DNA of 64,000 nt from Roseibium limicola. Its GTDB lineage: Bacteria > Pseudomonadota > Alphaproteobacteria > Rhizobiales > Stappiaceae. The position numbers and the translations under genes were made by a program. The stretch is taken from assembly GCF_017313085.1 (NCBI RefSeq), contig NZ_JAFLNF010000003.1, forward strand, positions 517,046 to 581,045, read 5' to 3'. Below, piece by piece: positions 60,006 through 64,000 of this stretch; the first letter of the stretch is position 1; each line of letters starts with the position of its first letter. The notes under the pieces are model-generated. The model saw only the letters and a program-made list of their open reading frames with translations. It was not told the origin of the DNA and ran no database searches.

Positions 60006-60542
60006 ATGATCTACGTCTGCTCTCTTTCCAAATTGCCGGACACGGCACAACGGGTCCAGGCCCGGCATATCATCACCCTGATCAATGCCGACATGGCTGT
60101 GCCGACCCCGACCGGTGTTGCTCCTGAAAACCACCTGATTCTGGGCTTCAATGACATCGTCAACCCGGTAGACGGCTTGTTGCCGCCTGGCGAAGCGCAT
60201 GTCGCACAGCTGGTGGAGTTCATTGCGGATTGGCCACGCGATGAGCCGCTTATCATTCACTGCTGGGCTGGCATCAGCCGCTCGACCGCTGGGGCCTATA
60301 TTGCGGCTTGTGTGCTCAACCCCGACACCGACGAAGCCCTGATTGCACAGACCCTGCGCCAGCAAGCCCCCTCTGCGACCCCCAACGGACGGTTGGTCGC
60401 CATTGCTGACAAGTTGCTGGGACGCAACGGCAGAATGATCGACGCCGTACGTCGAATTGGTCGTGGAGAAGATGCCTTTGAGGGCACACCCTTCCAGATG
60501 CCGCTGAGCTATGCTGGCAATGAGGAGGCCTCCGCCTCCTGA
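60006..60542 (+). CDS. Protein tyrosine phosphatase-like protein
   Basis: 178 residues. Phosphatase loop HCWAGISRS fits HCx5R (Cys nucleophile, Arg). The N-terminal strand MIYVCSLSKLPDT and the Asp in LGFNDIVNP could provide the general acid. It lacks a signal peptide, so it is cytoplasmic. The stop overlaps the ATG of the next gene (TGATG), so it is co-translated with a NrtR-like Nudix protein. Substrate unknown; small-molecule phosphates are also possible for this type. Confidence 0.85.
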   Translation: MIYVCSLSKLPDTAQRVQARHIITLINADMAVPTPTGVAPENHLILGFNDIVNPVDGLLPPGEAHVAQLVEFIADWPRDEPLIIHCWAGISRSTAGAYIAACVLNPDTDEALIAQTLRQQAPSATPNGRLVAIADKLLGRNGRMIDAVRRIGRGEDAFEGTPFQMPLSYAGNEEASAS

Positions 60543-61525
60543 TGAACAAATCGGCCACCACCCTCGAAATCGGTCTGAACGCCGTGATTGTCGCAGTCGC
60601 CGACAAGGTCCCGGCGATTGTCCAGGTCGGCGACCCTTCCAGCCGTCAGCCGGACAGCCTGCCGTTCGGGCCTTTCGATCCCCTGCATCACCGCACCTTC
60701 GAGATTGGCCTGCGGGCGTGGGTGGAAAACCAGACAGCCTTGCGTCTGGGCTATGTCGAGCAGCTCTACACCTTCGGCGACCGGGGGCGCCACCGTCAGC
60801 GGGAAGACGAAGATCCGCATGTCGTGTCCGTTGGCTATCTGGCGCTCACACGGCAATCGGACGATTCACAGAACGTCCTGTCCCGACATCACTCCTCCTG
60901 GCGATCCTGGTACGAGTATTTCCCCTGGGAAGACTGGCGTAAAGGACGCCCGGAGATCCTCGATCAAACCCTTCTTCCGGCCTTGCAAGCCTGGGCCGAT
61001 GAAGAGCCGGCTGAAGACACTCCACCCCGCGCACTGACCCGTGAAGAACGGCTGAAGCTGGCCTTCGGTGCCGACGAAACACGGTGGGATGAGGAAAGAG
61101 CCCTGGAGCGCTACGAACTTCTTTACGAGGCCGGTCTGATGGAGGAAGCCCTGCGGGACGGGCGCCCGGCGGCACTGGCGCGCCAAAGCCTGCCACGACT
61201 TGGCCGCGCCATGCGCCACGACCATCGCCGCATTCTCGCTACGGCCATCTCGCGGCTGCGTGCCAAGCTGAAGTATCGTCCGGTCATCTTCGAGCTGATG
61301 CCCTGGACCTTCACACTGACCGATCTGCAGGCGTCGGTGGAGGCAATTTCAGGCAGGCACCTGCACAAACAGAATTTCCGCAGACTGGTGGAGACTGCTA
61401 ACCTGGTCGAGCCGACCGGGGCAACTTCAACGGCAACCGGCGGACGTCCGGCAGCGCTCTTCCGGTTCCGACGAGAGCTCTTGAAGGAACGCCCTGGGCT
61501 CGGACTGAGGGTCGGAGGGCGTTGA
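60542..61525 (+). CDS. NrtR-like Nudix-type protein with C-terminal winged helix
   Basis: 327 residues. The N-terminal half is a Nudix fold (YVEQLYTFGDRGR, DPHVVSVGYLALT, LPFGPFDPLHHRTFEIGLR) whose catalytic box is degenerate (no REx2EE). The C-terminal roughly 80 residues (AISRLRAKLKYRPVIFELM, FTLTDLQASVEAISGRHLHK, FRRLVETANLV) are the winged-helix of the NrtR group. Characterised NrtR proteins repress NAD-metabolism genes and sense ADP-ribose. It overlaps the tyrosine-phosphatase-like gene. No NAD gene is in the window, so the target is open. Confidence 0.85.
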   Translation: MNKSATTLEIGLNAVIVAVADKVPAIVQVGDPSSRQPDSLPFGPFDPLHHRTFEIGLRAWVENQTALRLGYVEQLYTFGDRGRHRQREDEDPHVVSVGYLALTRQSDDSQNVLSRHHSSWRSWYEYFPWEDWRKGRPEILDQTLLPALQAWADEEPAEDTPPRALTREERLKLAFGADETRWDEERALERYELLYEAGLMEEALRDGRPAALARQSLPRLGRAMRHDHRRILATAISRLRAKLKYRPVIFELMPWTFTLTDLQASVEAISGRHLHKQNFRRLVETANLVEPTGATSTATGGRPAALFRFRRELLKERPGLGLRVGGR

Positions 61526-61733
61526 ACTGCCGGAAAATATCCGCCCGGCCTTAACCATAACAGCTCACTCCACATGTAAGTAACGCAGGGAAATACGCCA
61601 ATATTCCGCGCATTAACTCTCTCTCAAGGTTAAGTTGTCACTCTCAACCTCAATGTTCTCGTCCTGAGACGTGCCAGCGGTGTTTGTCCGGTGTTGTTCC
61701 GGATCCGTGAATTGAGTTGGAGTTGGCTGCGTA

Positions 61734-62975
61734 ATGTCTGGCCCGCGTACCCCTGCGTCTACAAGACGGTCCCCATCAAAAATCCGACGGATTGACGGCA
61801 GCTTGCGCCTCGCGCGGCGCCTCAAGCGCATTGGTCTGGTCGCGCCACTGGCGTTCCTGACCCTGACCGGCGCCATAGGGCCCCAGGATATCGTCAGCCT
61901 GCTGGCCGCCCAGAAGACTGAAACTCCGCGCTGGATGATGACGCTGGAACCGGCTCATTTTACCACCAGCTTTTCCCCTTCCCTTGCCTTGGCCAGTGCC
62001 AAGACACCGGTGGACAACAACGGTCCGGTGATGACGTTGACTTCCAACGCAAAGGGCGCCGACCGCCAGCCGATCTACGGACTGAAGGATGTTCTGAAGG
62101 AAAGCCGCCCGCAAGTGGTTCCCGACATCATCGACGTGAACAGGTCGGTCAAGGCAGACCGCTTGATCACCATGGCTCCTGACCGTCAGATGGTCGACAT
62201 GGCATCAGGTGCCGTCTTTGCGATGGGCAGCATTCTCGATGAGGACACCTCCGGCGACCTGCCGAAGGTGGCTTTCGTCAAGGCTCGCCCCTATTCCCCG
62301 CTGCAGCCTTTGGAGCCTGGTCGCATGGTCGGGGAGCTGACAGAGCCGCATCCGGTTGATGTTCAACGCGTAATGATGGCCCGCAACGCTGCCGCCGCAA
62401 GCTTTTCCCTTGTGTCCGCCTATGCCCCTGACACCCTGGCGCATACCCAAGGCCCGTTCGATGCGCTCTTTGGTGCTGCTAAATACGAACAGGAACTGCC
62501 GCCGCCCGAAGACCCGGAAAATCCGCATTGGTGGGCTCAGAAACCTCTTCCGGCCTCTGCTTATTCAGCGAAGGAACAGAAGTGCCTGGCAGAAGCCATC
62601 TACTTTGAGGCCCGTGGTGAAGTCGAAGAAGGCCAGGTCGCCGTTGCTCAGGTGGTGTTGAACCGGGTGAAGAACCCGTCCTACCCCAACTCCATCTGCG
62701 GTGTCGTCTACCAGAACAAGCAGAAGCGTAACCGCTGCCAGTTCTCCTTTGCCTGCGACGGCATTCGCGACCGGATTTCACAGCCAGCCTCGTGGAAGCT
62801 GGCCAAGCGGCTTGCCGAAGAAGTCACCGGCGGAAAGCAATATCTGAAAATGGTCGATGCTTCGACACACTACCACGCGACCTACGTGAAGCCACGTTGG
62901 GCAAAGTCCATGGCTCGCCGTGGTCAGGTTGGTCAGCATATCTTCTACAAGACCTATGCGGGCGGCTGGAACTGA
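61734..62975 (+). CDS. Cell wall hydrolase, SleB/CwlJ type
   Basis: 413 residues. A short basic N-terminus and one membrane segment (about 33-53, IGLVAPLAFLTLTGAIG) place the rest in the periplasm. After a long low-complexity linker, the Hydrolase_2 domain (about 285-405) has KCLAEAIYFEARGEVEEGQV, AQVVLNRVKNPSYPNSICGV, RCQFSFACDG and STHYHATYVKP. The catalytic Glu is in FEARGE. Non-spore-forming Alphaproteobacteria use such enzymes for peptidoglycan turnover. The 208-nt upstream gap has TTAA half-sites but no properly spaced CtrA box. Confidence 0.9.
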   Translation: MSGPRTPASTRRSPSKIRRIDGSLRLARRLKRIGLVAPLAFLTLTGAIGPQDIVSLLAAQKTETPRWMMTLEPAHFTTSFSPSLALASAKTPVDNNGPVMTLTSNAKGADRQPIYGLKDVLKESRPQVVPDIIDVNRSVKADRLITMAPDRQMVDMASGAVFAMGSILDEDTSGDLPKVAFVKARPYSPLQPLEPGRMVGELTEPHPVDVQRVMMARNAAAASFSLVSAYAPDTLAHTQGPFDALFGAAKYEQELPPPEDPENPHWWAQKPLPASAYSAKEQKCLAEAIYFEARGEVEEGQVAVAQVVLNRVKNPSYPNSICGVVYQNKQKRNRCQFSFACDGIRDRISQPASWKLAKRLAEEVTGGKQYLKMVDASTHYHATYVKPRWAKSMARRGQVGQHIFYKTYAGGWN

Positions 62976-63037
62976 GTTTCAAACGCATCATTGTCTCGCG
63001 AGGGCAAGTGTCATAGGCGTATTCTTCGATAGCAATC

Positions 63038-63071
63038 AGCCGGGCGGGCCAGTCCCCGCGCCGGCTTTTTT
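63038..63071 (+). terminator. Rho-independent terminator after the SleB-type gene
   Basis: A GC-rich stem (GCCGGGCGGG paired with CCCGCGCCGGC, one bulged base) followed by six T. It lies 63 nt after the stop codon. Confidence 0.7.
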
Positions 63072-63198
63072 GCATCTTCAGCAGATTTGTCCTGTCGCCG
63101 GCGCAGTTTGCGTTGACAGCTCATGCGAAAAATCGCCATTTGGCCCAAGGTACGACCCATTCCGGGGTGCCAGATCGACTCATTTCAGAGGATCCTTG

Positions 63199-63795
63199 AT
63201 GACATACCTTCGTGCAGTGCTGACACTCTTCGCACTACTTTCTGCCTCCCCTGCTTTCGCCCATCTCGACCCAGCCGCTCATGGCTCCTTTGCCGCTGGA
63301 TTGAGCCATCCGATTTTCGGGTTGGATCATGTCCTTGCCATGCTTTCTGTCGGCCTCTGGGCCGCATTGATTGGCGGGAGAGCCATCTGGTTTCTGCCAA
63401 CGGGCTTCGTTCTTGGCATGGTTTCTGGCTACTTGCTGTCCCTCGTCGGCGTTGCACTGCCTGCCGTCGAGCCGATCATTCTGTTCTCCGTTGTCGTTTT
63501 GGGGGCAGTCGTTGCCCTGGCTCTGCGCCTTCCCGTCTTTGCCGGAGCGGCGGTTTGCGCCGCCTTTGGGTTGTTTCATGGCCACGCCCATGGAGGAGAG
63601 ATCGGAACGGCAGGTCAGCTCGCGTTTGCCTTTGGCTTTCTGGTGGCGACCGCCGTACTGCATGCTTGCGGCGTTCTGTTTGGTTATGGTGCGAAGATCG
63701 GCCTCGGCCCGACAACGCAAAAAGGCGAACGTGCGATCCGTTTCCTTGGCGTGGCGACCACCCTTGGCGGGCTTTATCTGGCGACCGCCGGATAG
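63199..63795 (+). CDS. HupE/UreJ family metal permease
   Basis: 198 residues with a signal peptide (FALLSASPAFA, cleavage before HLDP) and about six membrane helices. Family marks: HPIFGLDHVLAMLSVGLWAA near the start, AAFGLFHGHAHGGEIG in the middle, and HACGVLFGYGAKIG. HupE proteins take up nickel or cobalt; no hydrogenase or urease genes lie here. The ATG at 63199 has AGAGG upstream; the frame is open 93 codons further into the preceding terminator. Confidence 0.9.
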   Translation: MTYLRAVLTLFALLSASPAFAHLDPAAHGSFAAGLSHPIFGLDHVLAMLSVGLWAALIGGRAIWFLPTGFVLGMVSGYLLSLVGVALPAVEPIILFSVVVLGAVVALALRLPVFAGAAVCAAFGLFHGHAHGGEIGTAGQLAFAFGFLVATAVLHACGVLFGYGAKIGLGPTTQKGERAIRFLGVATTLGGLYLATAG

Positions 63796-63805
63796 CACTC
63801 AGAAA

Positions 63806-63823
63806 AGGCGCCTCCGGGCGCCT
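63806..63823 (-). terminator. Hairpin facing left, possible end of the transposase transcript
   Basis: AGGCGCC and GGCGCCT pair (7 bp) around TCCG; on the minus strand it ends in four T. It points toward the end of the HupE gene. Confidence 0.5.
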
Positions 63824-63835
63824 CAGACTGCTGAC

Positions 63836-63867
63836 AAACCCGTCGATTTCCGGCGGGTTTGTTTTTT
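63836..63867 (+). terminator. Rho-independent terminator after hupE
   Basis: AAACCCG pairs with CGGGTTT around a loop including TCG/CGG pairs, followed by G and six T on the plus strand. It fits termination of the HupE gene, or lies within the end of the insertion element. Confidence 0.6.
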
Positions 63868-63929
63868 GAATTTTTGTTTTGTGGCGATTGTCCGCGTTTA
63901 TGGGTTTGTTTTTTGCGGGCTTGCCTGTG

Positions 63930-64000
63930 TCACGCGGGGGCTTGTTCGTGGGCTTTGGTGAGGGCCATAGCGATCTTCTTGATGTTTTGGGCGGCGGCAG
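63930..64000 (-). mobile_element. C-terminal end of a transposase (window edge)
   Basis: The last 22 codons of a minus-strand frame are readable, ending AAAQNIKKIAMALTKAHEQ APA and a TGA at 63930-63932. The motif AAAQNIKKIAM is typical of DDE transposase C-termini of IS1182-like type in Alphaproteobacteria (tentative assignment). The rest of the gene lies right of the window. The A/T-rich 60 nt beyond its stop may include the end of the element; terminal repeats cannot be identified without the other end. Confidence 0.55.

Noticed and set aside
61613..61634. TTAA pair upstream of the SleB-type hydrolase
   Set aside because: Spacing is 13 nt, not 7.
1..64000. tRNA, rRNA and CRISPR arrays
   Set aside because: Looked for T-loop-like GTTCGAA contexts, rRNA-like conserved blocks and regularly spaced repeats; the only GTTCGAA-like hits were inside coding sequence, and no regular repeats were found.

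Overview
This window is about 64 kb of chromosome from an alphaproteobacterium, most likely a Hyphomicrobiales (Rhizobiales) lineage and plausibly a marine Stappia/Roseibium (Labrenzia)-type organism. The clues are a phoR-pstSCA cluster of rhizobial type, a PstA with a DUF3333-like N-terminus, the HDAC-xseB-dxs-tlyA-rRNA methyltransferase order, BtaA/BtaB betaine-lipid genes, TIGR02301 and DUF2061 proteins, a TAXI-TRAP transporter, and a DmdC-type acyl-CoA dehydrogenase. The genus is inferred from gene content and no marker gene was compared. Coding density is high. I saw no rRNA, tRNA or CRISPR array. The only mobile-element trace is the end of a transposase gene at the right edge.

Layout. 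1-5 kb (minus strand): phosphate uptake and sensing (pstA cut by the edge, pstC, pstS, phoR) with a phased PHO box upstream of pstS. 5-11 kb: MBL-fold hydrolase, DUF1499 membrane protein, CorA, PdxH, a lipoprotein and a DnaJ-like co-chaperone. 11-14.3 kb: a fatty-acid-type operon (SDR, enoyl-CoA hydratase, acyl-CoA dehydrogenase) behind a 16-bp palindrome that resembles LiuR-type MerR operators. 14.5-27 kb: Sua5, HDAC-family enzyme, xseB, a LuxR-type regulator, dxs, an MFS transporter, a copper-delivery group (DUF2946-like, PCu(A)C, SCO1 and a 44-residue membrane peptide), tlyA and a TrmA/RlmD-type methyltransferase.

27-37 kb: an overlapping amidoligase/glutamine-amidotransferase pair, a RibB with an N-terminal helix-turn-helix segment, a Bcr/CflA efflux pump, a TAXI-TRAP transporter, a dienelactone hydrolase and aroC. 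37-48 kb: a GGDEF/EAL protein with a damaged GGDEF motif, DUF3095, histidine phosphatase, fabI, an FAD-linked oxidase, a TPR-methyltransferase and a YedK/HMCES-type protein. 48-64 kb: Nudix, TIGR02301, LysE, btaB-btaA behind a second PHO-box candidate, an L,D-transpeptidase, an XRE regulator, DUF2061, a dihydroorotase-like protein lacking the first metal His, YgfZ, an HD hydrolase, a tyrosine phosphatase and NrtR-like Nudix pair downstream of a CtrA-type site, a SleB hydrolase, HupE and the transposase tail.

How the parts connect. The PHO-box candidates at both ends link the phosphate transporter with phosphorus-free membrane lipid synthesis, a coherent phosphate-starvation response. The copper genes sit inside a conserved housekeeping block (xseB-dxs-tlyA). 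The most interesting unexplained pieces are: an orphan minus-strand terminator with a tiny open frame and an 18-bp palindrome between luxR and dxs; the amidoligase pair, whose product is unknown; and the ribB gene with two apparent translation starts, which would make proteins with and without a DNA-binding-like domain. Many start sites given here were moved inward from the longest open frame, using Shine-Dalgarno sequences, signal peptides or family N-termini.
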